Shown one piece after another: positions 35,586 to 43,243 of a stretch of 64,000 nucleotides of DNA (position 1 is the first letter of the stretch; each line of letters opens with the position of its first letter). The stretch comes from Pseudomonas allokribbensis (GTDB lineage: Bacteria; Pseudomonadota; Gammaproteobacteria; Pseudomonadales; Pseudomonadaceae): NCBI RefSeq assembly GCF_014863605.1, contig NZ_CP062252.1, forward strand, positions 5,991,501 to 6,055,500, read 5' to 3'. The notes beneath the pieces were generated by a model. It searched no databases and was not told the origin of the DNA. It saw only the letters and a list, made by a program, of their open reading frames with translations. A program made the position numbers and the translations under genes.

Positions 35586-35702
35586 CTACAGGCGGGCGTG
35601 CTGATTGGCGGCACGACGCAAGGTGCGCTTGCGCGGCAGCGGGGCCGGTAAGGCGCGGAGCATGCGGGGATTGAGGGGTGAGCGATGTGGCTGGGTATCC
35701 AT
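35586..35702 (-). CDS. possible 38-aa basic small protein
   Basis: A short reading frame MDTQPHRSPLNPRM...RRAANQHARL with a well-placed GGGAGA ribosome site eight bases before ATG 35702. It is rich in Arg/Pro/Leu and has no recognisable domain. It lies 119 bp upstream of the GMC gene on the same strand. Coding status rests only on the ribosome site and could be chance. Confidence 0.3.
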   Translation of the reverse strand: MDTQPHRSPLNPRMLRALPAPLPRKRTLRRAANQHARL

Positions 35703-35724
35703 CACGCGTTCTCCCTGAACCAGA

Positions 35725-35733
35725 TGTGGATAA
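35725..35733 (-). promoter_or_regulatory. perfect DnaA-box 9-mer (TTATCCACA), reverse orientation
   Basis: TGTGGATAA on the plus strand, just before the phased repeat array at 35811-36450, oriented opposite to the four array boxes. Confidence 0.6.
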
Positions 35734-35810
35734 GTGACGGCGGTCCTTGTGCCATTGGAGTGAAGACAGCGGCCGGAATGAAGTCAAGGCAGCGCTTTAG
35801 AACTGTATGA

Positions 35811-36450
35811 AATCTGATCAATTACCGTTTGGACTATAGCCGGCGGGGCTTGCAGGGTTTGGCGAACAAGTTATCCACATAGCCACCCACAGCAAATGGG
35901 GACAACTGTGGATGACCCGGAAAAATATCGACGGTTTTGTGAAGAAAAAAAGTGACTTATCCAGAAGCAGGGTTTTCAGCAACGATTGAGTGTTTTTTGA
36001 TCACAAGCCTGAAAGGCACGGATTGCGTGGCTTGCAAAGGATGGCGAACACCTTATCCACAGAAGCGCCAACAGACTTCGGGGGTAACTTGGCGGGCTCT
36101 GTGGAAAAGCGTCATAGGCGTTGATAAATCGGGGTTTGCGTGGGGATTGACGGATTAAAAGGCTGAATTGAGCGTTTTTTGATCAGATCTTTGTAGGCCA
36201 TGGTTTATAAGGCTCTTAGCGGATAGCGAACATCTTATCCACAGAAGCGCCAACAGAGATTGGGGGCAAGTTGGGGAGTTGTCGTGGGGAAAAACTTAGA
36301 AAAAACCGCGAGTTAGGCTGGTTATTTTTTGATCTTGGGGCTGGAGGGCTTGATTGGCGTGGGGCTCAGGGATGGGTGTACACGTTATCCACAGATCCGC
36401 CAACAGGGATTGTGGGTAAAAACCCTCTTCCAAAGGAAGAGGGTCAAATG
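35811..36450 (+). repeat. four phased repeats (182/182/150 bp) each with a perfect DnaA box
   Basis: This gene-poor stretch (35467-36457) holds degenerate tandem units starting at 35811, 35993, 36175 and 36325. The last three units begin TTTTTTGATC; the first has AATCTGATCA. In every unit a perfect TTATCCACA lies exactly 60 bp from the unit start (35871, 36053, 36235, 36385). In units 2-4 it is followed by GA-CGCCAACAG and a G-rich TTGGGGG-like tail. A near-match TTATCCAGA occurs at 35957. No convincing coding frame. TTATCCACA is the consensus bacterial DnaA box, so this looks like a DnaA-binding locus (datA/DARS-like). Function is inference. Confidence 0.8.
36417..36444 (-). terminator. Rho-independent terminator after etfB
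   Basis: On the minus strand GACCCTCTTCC-TTT-GGAAGAGGGT is followed by T5. The stem (plus-strand 36423-36443) is perfect and lies 14 bp after the etfB stop, ending the dgcAB-etfAB transcript within the last DnaA-box repeat unit. Confidence 0.85.
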
Positions 36451-36457
36451 CAGGGCT

Positions 36458-37228
36458 CTAGCGGACAACACCTTCTTCGATCAGCAGTTTGAGAATAGCT
36501 TCGGCACCTGCCTCGGCCGTCACGCCCTTAAGCACTTGCCCCCCGCCAGCACTGGCCTTGGCCGTCGCCGCCTTCATCCGGTCCGCCCCGCTCTTGGCCT
36601 TGATCACCTTCAACCGTTTCGGCCGTGGCTTGGCCGGTTGCAGGGTCGACACCGCAAGCAATTCGTCGTCCACCACTTCCACGTCTTTTGCCTGGAGAAC
36701 CCCACGCCGCGCCGGGCCGTAAGCACTCTGCCGAGGCTTGGGCGCGGCGTTATCCACAGTCGCGAGAAACGGCAGACGTACCTTCAACCGGCGCCGCTGC
36801 CCACGGGGCAACGCTTGCAGCACCAGCGCCGAGCCGTCGTTGATCGATTCGACCTGTGCCAGCCCCACCACCAGCGGCCAGCCCAGGCCTTCGGCCAGCA
36901 GGAACGGCAGCATCCCCGAACCTTCGCCGGTTTCCGCCTGGCTGCCGGTCAGCACGACCTGGGCACCGGCGTCACGCAGATAGTCGGTCAACGCCGGCAG
37001 CGCGTCGGCGCCGGCCGATTGTTCCAGCACATGCATCTGTGTAAGGCCCATGCCCAGATAGGCGCGCAGCGCAGGTTCGCCAATGTCTCCGGCATGCAGC
37101 ACTTGCAGGTTATCCCCAGCCAGTTGCAGACCAAGCTCCACCGCGCGGGCGTCCTGTTCGGCGCGGCGCGGGCGGCCCGAGGTCGGGTGGGCGCCGATTG
37201 AAACCAGACTGATGATCTTTGTGCTCAT
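36458..37228 (-). CDS. etfB: electron transfer flavoprotein beta subunit
   Basis: ETF beta-like protein of 256 aa that, with the alpha subunit, carries electrons from dimethylglycine demethylase DgcAB towards ETF-quinone oxidoreductase. Core segments: MSTKIISLVSIGAHPTSGRPRRAEQDARAVELGLQLAG, VVLTGSQAETGEGSGMLPFLLAEGLGWPLV and LKVRLPFLATVDNAAPKPRQSAYGPARRGVL, the last matching the ETF-beta signature region. AAGGA precedes ATG 37228. It differs from the housekeeping ETF, as expected for the catabolic pair. Contains an in-gene TTATCCACA at 36751. Confidence 0.9.
   Translation of the reverse strand: MSTKIISLVSIGAHPTSGRPRRAEQDARAVELGLQLAGDNLQVLHAGDIGEPALRAYLGMGLTQMHVLEQSAGADALPALTDYLRDAGAQVVLTGSQAETGEGSGMLPFLLAEGLGWPLVVGLAQVESINDGSALVLQALPRGQRRRLKVRLPFLATVDNAAPKPRQSAYGPARRGVLQAKDVEVVDDELLAVSTLQPAKPRPKRLKVIKAKSGADRMKAATAKASAGGGQVLKGVTAEAGAEAILKLLIEEGVVR
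36751..36759 (+). promoter_or_regulatory. DnaA-box 9-mer inside etfB
   Basis: Perfect TTATCCACA on the plus strand within the etfB coding sequence, 366 bp from the last box of the array. A one-mismatch copy (TTATCCCCA) is at 37110-37118. Confidence 0.5.
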
Positions 37229-37237
37229 AACCGTTCC

Positions 37238-38458
37238 TTAAGCCGCATCGCGCTTGGCTTCGTTGCGGTAAGCCTCTACCGCCGCGATCAAGGCCTGAAG
37301 AATTTCCGCGCTTTCGCCGATCACCGACAGGTCGGCACGCTTGATCATGTCGCAGCCCGGATCGAGGTTGATCGCCACCACCTTGTCGCAGGCACCGATG
37401 CCTTGCAGGTGCTGGATCGCCCCGGAAATCCCCACGGCCACGTAAACCCGCGCCGTGACCCAGGTGCCGGACGCGCCGACCTGACGGTCACGGGTCATGA
37501 ACCCATCGTCCACCGCCACCCGCGAGGCGCCTTCGGTGGCACCGAGAGCGGCGGCGGTCCTGTGGAAAAGCTCCCAGTCCTTGACGCCGTTGCCGCCAGA
37601 GAAGATGAACTCGGCTTCGGCCATCGGAATCGCCGACGGATCCACCGCCACCGCGCCCAGATCCTCGATCCGCGACAGGCTGCGCGCGACAGGTGTGGAT
37701 AACTCCACCGGCAGTGCTTCGTGACGGGTTTCGCTGACCGGCTCGGCACATTCGGCGGACGCCAGAATCAACCGCGCCACCGGACGAGCGAGATCCTGCA
37801 ACCCGGCACCGGCGCGGCCGATGCATTCCTGATCCTTGACCTGCCACACCCGTGTGGCCGGGCGTTCGCCCAGTGCAGCGGCAAAGCGCCGACCCAGTTC
37901 GCCGCCACCGCTGCGGCTGTCCGGCAGCAGCCAGTGGCGCGGGTTGAACTGGTTATCCACAGCGCGCAGGCCCTGGATCCGTTGTTCCGGTGCATAACCG
38001 CTGAATTCTTCGCCTTCCAGCACCAGCAAGCGATCGACGCCTGCCGTGGCAAAAGCGTTTTCCTTGTGCTCGCCGAAGACCAAGGCCAACACGGCGCCGT
38101 CGCTGCCGGCCAGTTGATGAGCCAGGCCGAGCAAATCACGGTCGTGGCTGCTCAGGCGGCCACCGACCATGTCGGGCACCACGCTGATGTAGAACGCCGG
38201 GGCCGGCACCTGATGCAGCGGCAATTGCACTTCGACCGCTGCCGAGCGTTTGACCGCCCCGCCCTGCTGGGCGCCGCTGCGGTCGATGCGCTTGATGCCG
38301 TTCGGCCCGATAAAGCCGATGCCGTGCAGGTTCTTGCGGATGATCCCGTTGGGCCCCATCCAGCTGTGTTGCGCCGGTTGCATGGCCGCGTGCAGCGGAT
38401 GCAGACGGTTGCGTGCGATCCATTCGGCGCGGGGGTCGCGGCGGATAATGTCGCTCAT
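37238..38458 (-). CDS. etfA: electron transfer flavoprotein alpha subunit
   Basis: FAD-binding ETF alpha of 406 aa, about 90 residues longer than the common 310-aa form. The C-terminal FAD domain carries ASGTWVTARVYVAVGISGAIQHLQGI and INLDPGCDMIKRADLSVIGESAEIL. The N-terminal extension has an internal duplication (MGPNGIIRKN then IGPNGIKRID, residues about 34-57). Its start shares one base with the dgcB stop and it ends 9 bp before etfB, so the four genes are one unit. Two perfect TTATCCACA 9-mers (37694 reverse, 37953) occur inside it. Confidence 0.92.
   Translation of the reverse strand: MSDIIRRDPRAEWIARNRLHPLHAAMQPAQHSWMGPNGIIRKNLHGIGFIGPNGIKRIDRSGAQQGGAVKRSAAVEVQLPLHQVPAPAFYISVVPDMVGGRLSSHDRDLLGLAHQLAGSDGAVLALVFGEHKENAFATAGVDRLLVLEGEEFSGYAPEQRIQGLRAVDNQFNPRHWLLPDSRSGGGELGRRFAAALGERPATRVWQVKDQECIGRAGAGLQDLARPVARLILASAECAEPVSETRHEALPVELSTPVARSLSRIEDLGAVAVDPSAIPMAEAEFIFSGGNGVKDWELFHRTAAALGATEGASRVAVDDGFMTRDRQVGASGTWVTARVYVAVGISGAIQHLQGIGACDKVVAINLDPGCDMIKRADLSVIGESAEILQALIAAVEAYRNEAKRDAA
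37694..37702 (-). promoter_or_regulatory. DnaA-box 9-mer inside etfA (reverse)
   Basis: TGTGGATAA on the plus strand, i.e. a perfect TTATCCACA on the minus strand, in the etfA coding sequence. Confidence 0.45.
37953..37961 (+). promoter_or_regulatory. DnaA-box 9-mer inside etfA (forward)
   Basis: Perfect TTATCCACA on the plus strand in etfA; the eighth copy within 2.3 kb. Confidence 0.45.
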
Positions 38459-40407
38459 CAGTGGGCCTCCGCAGGTTCACGTTTGGCCGGGGTGGCAGGC
38501 TTGTTCGGCGCGGCGTCTTCGAGCAGCGCGTCGGCCACCAGTTCGGCGATGTCCTTGATCAGCGGACGCGGTTCGACCACGCCTTCGAGCATCGCCGTGC
38601 ACTGTGGACAACCCACCGCCACCAGCTCCGCGCCGGTCTCGCGGATGTCTTCCATGCGCATGTCGGGGATCCGCTGCTTGCCCGGAATGTCAGTGATCGG
38701 CGCCCCGCCACCACCGCCGCAGCAGCGCGAACGGAAGCCGGAACGTTGCATCTCCTTGATCTCGATGCCGAGCGCACGCAGCACTTCGCGCGGCGCCTCG
38801 TACTCGCCGTTGTAACGGCCGAGATAGCACGGATCGTGGTAAGTCACGCTGTTGCCTTTGTGCTGACCGAGGTTCAGCGCGCCGGCCTGGATGATTTCCG
38901 CCAGATAAGTGCTGTGGTGCTGCACGAGGTAATTGCCATCGAACGCGCCGTACTCGTTTTTCAGAACGTGGAAGCTGTGCGGATCGCAGGTGACGATGCG
39001 GTTGAAGCTGTATTTGGCCAGGGTCTGGATATTGCGCTTGGCGAGCAACTGGAAGGTCGCTTCATCACCAAGACGTCGGGCAACGTCGCCGCTGTCGCGC
39101 TCTTCAAGACCCAGCACCGCGAAGTCGACCTTGGCCGCTTTCAGCACTTTGACGAAGGCGCGCAAGGTGCGCTGGTTGCGCATGTCGAAGGCGCCGTCGC
39201 CGACCCAGAACAGCACGTCGGTGGACTGCTTTTCGCTGAGCAGGTTGAGGTTCAGGTCCGCCGCCCAGTTCATCCGTCCGCCCGGGGCGAAACCGCCGGG
39301 GTTGTCGGTGGCGATCAGGTTTTCCAGGACTTCGGCGCCCTTGTTCGGGGTCGCGCCTTTTTCCAAAGTCAGGTGACGACGCATGTCGACGATGGCATCG
39401 ACGTGCTCGATCATCATCGGGCATTCCTCGACGCAGGCGCGGCACGTGGTGCACGACCACAGGGTTTCGGCATCGACCAGGCCGTTGACGATCGGTTGAT
39501 GCGGATTGCCGCTGTGTTCGCCCACTGGTTTGCCCGGATAAGGGCTGCCGGCGAACTTGGCATCGGTGCCGCCGGCGAGGCCGACGACCATGTCCTGAAT
39601 CAGCTTTTTCGGATTCAGCGGCTGGCCGGCGGCAAATGCCGGGCACGCCGCTTCGCACTTGCCGCACTGCACGCAGGCGTCGAAACCGAGCAACTGGTTC
39701 CAGGTGAAATCCTTAGGTTTTTCCACACCCAGCGGTGCGGTCGGATCATTCAGGTCCAGCGGTTTCAAACCAGTGGAACGGCCGCCGCCAAAACGTTCGG
39801 CGCGACGGTGCCAGGCCAGGTGCAGCGCACCGGCGAAGGCGTGTTTCATCGGGCCGCCCCAGGTCATGCCGAAGAACAGTTCCGACACACCCCACAACAC
39901 GCCGAGCCCGAGAATCGCTGCCAGCACCCAGCCGCCGAAGTTCTCCGGCAGGATCCCGGCCACCGGCAAGGTCACCAGGAAGAACGACGCCGAGAACGCC
40001 AGCAGGCTTTTCGGCAGGCGCATCCACGGGCCTTTCGACAGTCGCGACGGCGGGTTGAGCCGACGCCGATAAACGAAGATCGCCCCGACGAACATCACCG
40101 CCGTCATCAGCAGCAACGCGTAGCCAAGAATGCGGTTATGCAGGCCGAAACCGTGCACCAGAATCGCCAGCACGATCGACGCCACCGCACCGCCCGCCGT
40201 GGCGACGTGGGTGTTGGCGATGTATTTGTCCCGCGCCACCACGTGGTGCAGATCGACCATGTAACGCTTGGGCATGGCAAACAGGCCGCCGATCAGGTCG
40301 ACCTTCGAGGCCCGGCCCCGGCGCCACATGGCCACCCGCCGCAACGCACCCAGCACCGCAAGGGCCAGGGCTGCGAACAACAGGATTGGAAGAAGGGTGT
40401 TCAACAT
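38458..40407 (-). CDS. dgcB: dimethylglycine demethylase subunit DgcB (membrane Fe-S protein)
   Basis: Heterodisulfide-reductase-like membrane protein of 649 aa. Several N-terminal helices (LLPILLFAALALAVLGALRR; ASIVLAILVHGFGLHNRILGYALLLMTAVMFVGAIFVY; LLAFSASFFLVTLPVAGIL) are followed by two 4Fe-4S clusters (CVQCGKCEAACPAF and CTTCRACVEECPMM) and two CCG domains (HDPCYLGRYN, SRCCGGGGGAP, VGCPQCTAML). It passes electrons from DgcA. The start is 154 bp after dgcA, with an REP pair in the gap, and its stop overlaps etfA. Confidence 0.94.
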   Translation of the reverse strand: MLNTLLPILLFAALALAVLGALRRVAMWRRGRASKVDLIGGLFAMPKRYMVDLHHVVARDKYIANTHVATAGGAVASIVLAILVHGFGLHNRILGYALLLMTAVMFVGAIFVYRRRLNPPSRLSKGPWMRLPKSLLAFSASFFLVTLPVAGILPENFGGWVLAAILGLGVLWGVSELFFGMTWGGPMKHAFAGALHLAWHRRAERFGGGRSTGLKPLDLNDPTAPLGVEKPKDFTWNQLLGFDACVQCGKCEAACPAFAAGQPLNPKKLIQDMVVGLAGGTDAKFAGSPYPGKPVGEHSGNPHQPIVNGLVDAETLWSCTTCRACVEECPMMIEHVDAIVDMRRHLTLEKGATPNKGAEVLENLIATDNPGGFAPGGRMNWAADLNLNLLSEKQSTDVLFWVGDGAFDMRNQRTLRAFVKVLKAAKVDFAVLGLEERDSGDVARRLGDEATFQLLAKRNIQTLAKYSFNRIVTCDPHSFHVLKNEYGAFDGNYLVQHHSTYLAEIIQAGALNLGQHKGNSVTYHDPCYLGRYNGEYEAPREVLRALGIEIKEMQRSGFRSRCCGGGGGAPITDIPGKQRIPDMRMEDIRETGAELVAVGCPQCTAMLEGVVEPRPLIKDIAELVADALLEDAAPNKPATPAKREPAEAH

Positions 40408-40456
40408 GGTGAAGCTCCCACCAGTACAGCCTGGAGAAACACGTTCAGCGTGTTCC

Positions 40457-40549
40457 CGTGGGAGCGAGCTTGCTCGCGAAGCGCTGGGTCAGTCGGTACA
40501 GCGATGACTGACAGCATGCATTCGCGGGCAAGCCCGCTCCCACAGGGTC
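40457..40549. repeat. REP pair of the GTGGGAGCGAGCTTG family between dgcA and dgcB
   Basis: GTGGGAGCGAGCTTGCTCGC at the left faces GCGGGCAAGCCCGCTCCCAC at the right in inverted orientation, a two-REP element of a family different from the RAYT-associated one. It fills the 154-bp gap inside the dgcA-dgcB transcription unit. Confidence 0.82.
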
Positions 40550-40561
40550 ATGTGCAAGCCT

Positions 40562-42622
40562 TTAGAAGTCTTTGCACAACCGCAGGGCGTCATAGATCGC
40601 AGCGTGGGTATTACGCTGCGCCACGCAGTCACCGATGCGGAACAGCAGGTAACCGTCGCCATTGCTGCTCAACGAAGGTTGCGGCTGGATCGCGAACAGC
40701 GCCTCGACATCGATCTGGCCCTTGTTGCGCGAGCCATCCTTGAGGGCGTAGTAGATTTCCTCATCCGGGCGCACGCCGTTCTCGACGACCACCTGATCCA
40801 CCACCCGCTCCTCTTTGGCGCCGGTGTATTCGTTCTCCAGCACCGCGACCAGCTTGTCGCCTTCGCGGTAGACCTTCTCCAGCATCATGTCGCCGGTCAT
40901 GATCACTTCTTTCGGGTACATGCTGCGGTAGTAGGTCGGGAACGACGTACCGCCGATGGCCACGCCCGGCTTGATGTCGTCGGTGACGATCTCGACCTGG
41001 CTGCCCTTGTCAGCGAGGAAGTCGGCGACCGACATCCCGGTGAACTCGCAAATGGTGTCGTAGACCAGCACGTTCTTGCCCGGCGCGACCTTGCCGTCGA
41101 GCACGTCCCAACTGCTGACCACCAGCCCTTCGGCGGCGCCCCAGTGTTCGTTCTGCTCCAGGTACGGATGCCCGCCGACGGCCAGCACCACGATGTCCGG
41201 ACGCAGGTCCATGATGGTGTCGGCATCCGCGGCAGTGCCCAGACGCAGGTCGACTTTCAGTCGCGCCAGTTCCAGCTGGAACCAGCGAGTGATACCGGCG
41301 ATCTGGTCACGCTGCGGCGCTTTCGAGGCCGTGGTGATCTGCCCGCCGATGAATTCTTTCTTCTCGAACAGGGTCACGTCGTGGCCACGTTCGGCTGCCA
41401 CGCGAGCAGCTTCCATCCCCGCCGGGCCGGCACCGACGATTACCACCTTGCGTTTCGGCCCGGTGGATTTCTCGATGATGTGCGGCACGCCCATGTATTC
41501 ACGGGAGGTCGCGGCGTTCTGGATGCACAGCACGTCCAGACCTTGGTACTGGCGGTCGATGCAGTAGTTGGCGCCAACACACTGTTTGATCTGGTCGATC
41601 TGGCCCATCTTGATCTTGGCGATCAGGTGCGGGTCGGCGATGTGGGCGCGAGTCATGCCGACCATGTCGACGTAACCGCCCTCCAGAATCCGCGTGGCCT
41701 GGTTCGGGTCCTTGATGTTCTGCGCGTGCAGCACCGGAACCTTGACCACTTCCTTGATCCCGGCCGCCAGGTGCAGGAACGGCTCCGGCGGGTAACTCAT
41801 GTTCGGAATCACGTTGGCCAGGGTGTTGTGGGTGTCGCACCCCGAGCCGACGACGCCGATGAAATCGAGCATGCCGGTGTCGTCGTAATACTTGGCGATC
41901 TGCTTCATGTCTTCGTGGGACAGGCCGTCCGGGTGGAACTCGTCACCGCAGATACGCATGCCGACGCAGAAATCGTCACCGACTTCGGCACGTACGGCTT
42001 TCAGGACTTCCAGACCGAACTTCATCCGGCCCTCGAAAGTGCCGCCCCATTCGTCGGTACGCTTGTTGACGCGAGGGCTCCAGAACTGGTCGATCATGTG
42101 CTGGTGCACGGCCGACAGTTCGACGCCGTCCAGACCACCGGCCTTGGCACGGCGCGCGGCTTGCGCGTAGTTGCCGATCACCCGCCAGATTTCTTCCGGC
42201 TCAATCGTTTTGCAAGTGGCACGGTGTACCGGTTCACGGATGCCCGACGGCGACATCAGGGTCGGCCAGTGGAAACCGTCCCAACGGGAGCGACGGCCCA
42301 TGTGGGTAATCTGGATCATGATCTTGGCGCCATGCTTGTGCATGGCGTCGGCGAGGTTCTGGAAGTGCGGGATGATCCGGTCGGTGGACAGGTTCACCGA
42401 GCTCCACCATTGCTGCGGGCTGTCGATCGCCACCACGGACGAACCGCCACAGATCGCCAGGCCGATGCCGCCCTTGGCTTTCTCTTCGTAATACTTGACG
42501 TACCGTTCGGTGGTCATGCCGCCGTCGGTCGCGTAGACCTCGGCGTGCGCGGTGCTGAGCACGCGGTTGCGGATGGTCAGTTTGCCGATCTGGATCGGCT
42601 GGAACATTGCTTCGAAAGCCAT
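40562..42622 (-). CDS. dgcA: dimethylglycine demethylase subunit DgcA
   Basis: Old-yellow-enzyme/trimethylamine-dehydrogenase-like flavoprotein of 686 aa, catalytic subunit converting dimethylglycine to sarcosine. N-terminal FMN TIM barrel (MFQPIQIGKLTIRNRVLSTAHAEVYATDGG; HQHMIDQFWSPRVNKRTDEWGG), Fe-S segment C348-VGA-NY-C354-...-C366 (the position of the second TMADH cysteine is Ala351), and FAD/NAD domain (KVVIVGAGPAGMEAARVAAERGHDVTLFEK). GAGGAAC precedes ATG 42622; it lies 15 bp after the DUF5943 gene. Confidence 0.95.
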   Translation of the reverse strand: MAFEAMFQPIQIGKLTIRNRVLSTAHAEVYATDGGMTTERYVKYYEEKAKGGIGLAICGGSSVVAIDSPQQWWSSVNLSTDRIIPHFQNLADAMHKHGAKIMIQITHMGRRSRWDGFHWPTLMSPSGIREPVHRATCKTIEPEEIWRVIGNYAQAARRAKAGGLDGVELSAVHQHMIDQFWSPRVNKRTDEWGGTFEGRMKFGLEVLKAVRAEVGDDFCVGMRICGDEFHPDGLSHEDMKQIAKYYDDTGMLDFIGVVGSGCDTHNTLANVIPNMSYPPEPFLHLAAGIKEVVKVPVLHAQNIKDPNQATRILEGGYVDMVGMTRAHIADPHLIAKIKMGQIDQIKQCVGANYCIDRQYQGLDVLCIQNAATSREYMGVPHIIEKSTGPKRKVVIVGAGPAGMEAARVAAERGHDVTLFEKKEFIGGQITTASKAPQRDQIAGITRWFQLELARLKVDLRLGTAADADTIMDLRPDIVVLAVGGHPYLEQNEHWGAAEGLVVSSWDVLDGKVAPGKNVLVYDTICEFTGMSVADFLADKGSQVEIVTDDIKPGVAIGGTSFPTYYRSMYPKEVIMTGDMMLEKVYREGDKLVAVLENEYTGAKEERVVDQVVVENGVRPDEEIYYALKDGSRNKGQIDVEALFAIQPQPSLSSNGDGYLLFRIGDCVAQRNTHAAIYDALRLCKDF

Positions 42623-42637
42623 GGCGGGTTCCTCGAC

Positions 42638-43168
42638 TTACAACGGCTTGACGGTGAACAGGCCGTCGTCGTGGCCTTCTTCGGAGCCACCGTAGACTTG
42701 TTCGGCCACGGTGCGGATCTTGCTGCCACGAGCGGCAAGGATCTGATCCATCGCGCCGGCAAACCAGCCGGTGAACATGTAGTCGACCTTGCGTCCGACC
42801 TTGCCGTAGACGTAGACGAACGCCGAGTGTTCGAGCTTGACGCTGCAGGTGCCTTTATCGAGGTCGATGTCCTGGATCTTGAACAGGCCCCAGCCGCGCT
42901 GCGACAGACGCTTCATGTAGTGCTCGAACACCGCGACGCCTTCCAGACCGTGGCATTCGGCTTCTTTTTCACACCAGTGCCAGGCGGATTTGTAGCCGGC
43001 CTTGTAGAGGATTTCGGCGTAGGCGTCGGCGCCCAGCACTTCCTCGATGCCCATGTGGTTGTTGACGAAGAAGTGGCGCGGCACGTACAGCATCGGCAGG
43101 GCGTCGGAGGTCCAGACACCGGTCTCGCTGTCGACTTCGATTGGCAATTGCGGGGCGATCTTGGCCAT
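42638..43168 (-). CDS. DUF5943 / 4-vinyl-reductase-like protein of the dgc operon
   Basis: Protein of 176 aa resembling the 4VR/V4R (4-vinyl reductase) fold often found with DgcAB; I recall it as DUF5943. It includes EVLGADAYAEILYKAGYKSAWHWCEKEAECHGLEGVAVFEHYMKRLSQRGWGLFKIQDID, characteristic of V4R small-molecule-binding proteins. No catalytic motif is evident. It is 15 bp upstream of dgcA and 75 bp downstream of the dipeptidase gene, so co-expressed. Its role in dimethylglycine use (sensor, assembly factor or scavenger) is unknown. Confidence 0.85.
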   Translation of the reverse strand: MAKIAPQLPIEVDSETGVWTSDALPMLYVPRHFFVNNHMGIEEVLGADAYAEILYKAGYKSAWHWCEKEAECHGLEGVAVFEHYMKRLSQRGWGLFKIQDIDLDKGTCSVKLEHSAFVYVYGKVGRKVDYMFTGWFAGAMDQILAARGSKIRTVAEQVYGGSEEGHDDGLFTVKPL

Positions 43169-43243
43169 GGAAACTTAACTCCAGAAAAATTTGGGTGTTG
43201 CCCCCGGCGCGGACGGCCGGGGGAAAGTATTCAGAGAAGCGGC

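Noticed and set aside
35811..36450. CRISPR array or origin of replication
   Set aside because: Units are 150-182 bp and degenerate, without short exact repeats and spacers. For oriC, no dnaA, rpmH or gidA gene is nearby and no clear AT-rich unwinding region is seen.
35952..36492. Short frames of 68 and 73 codons within the DnaA-box repeats
   Set aside because: They run through degenerate non-coding repeats, differ between repeat units and lack ribosome sites.
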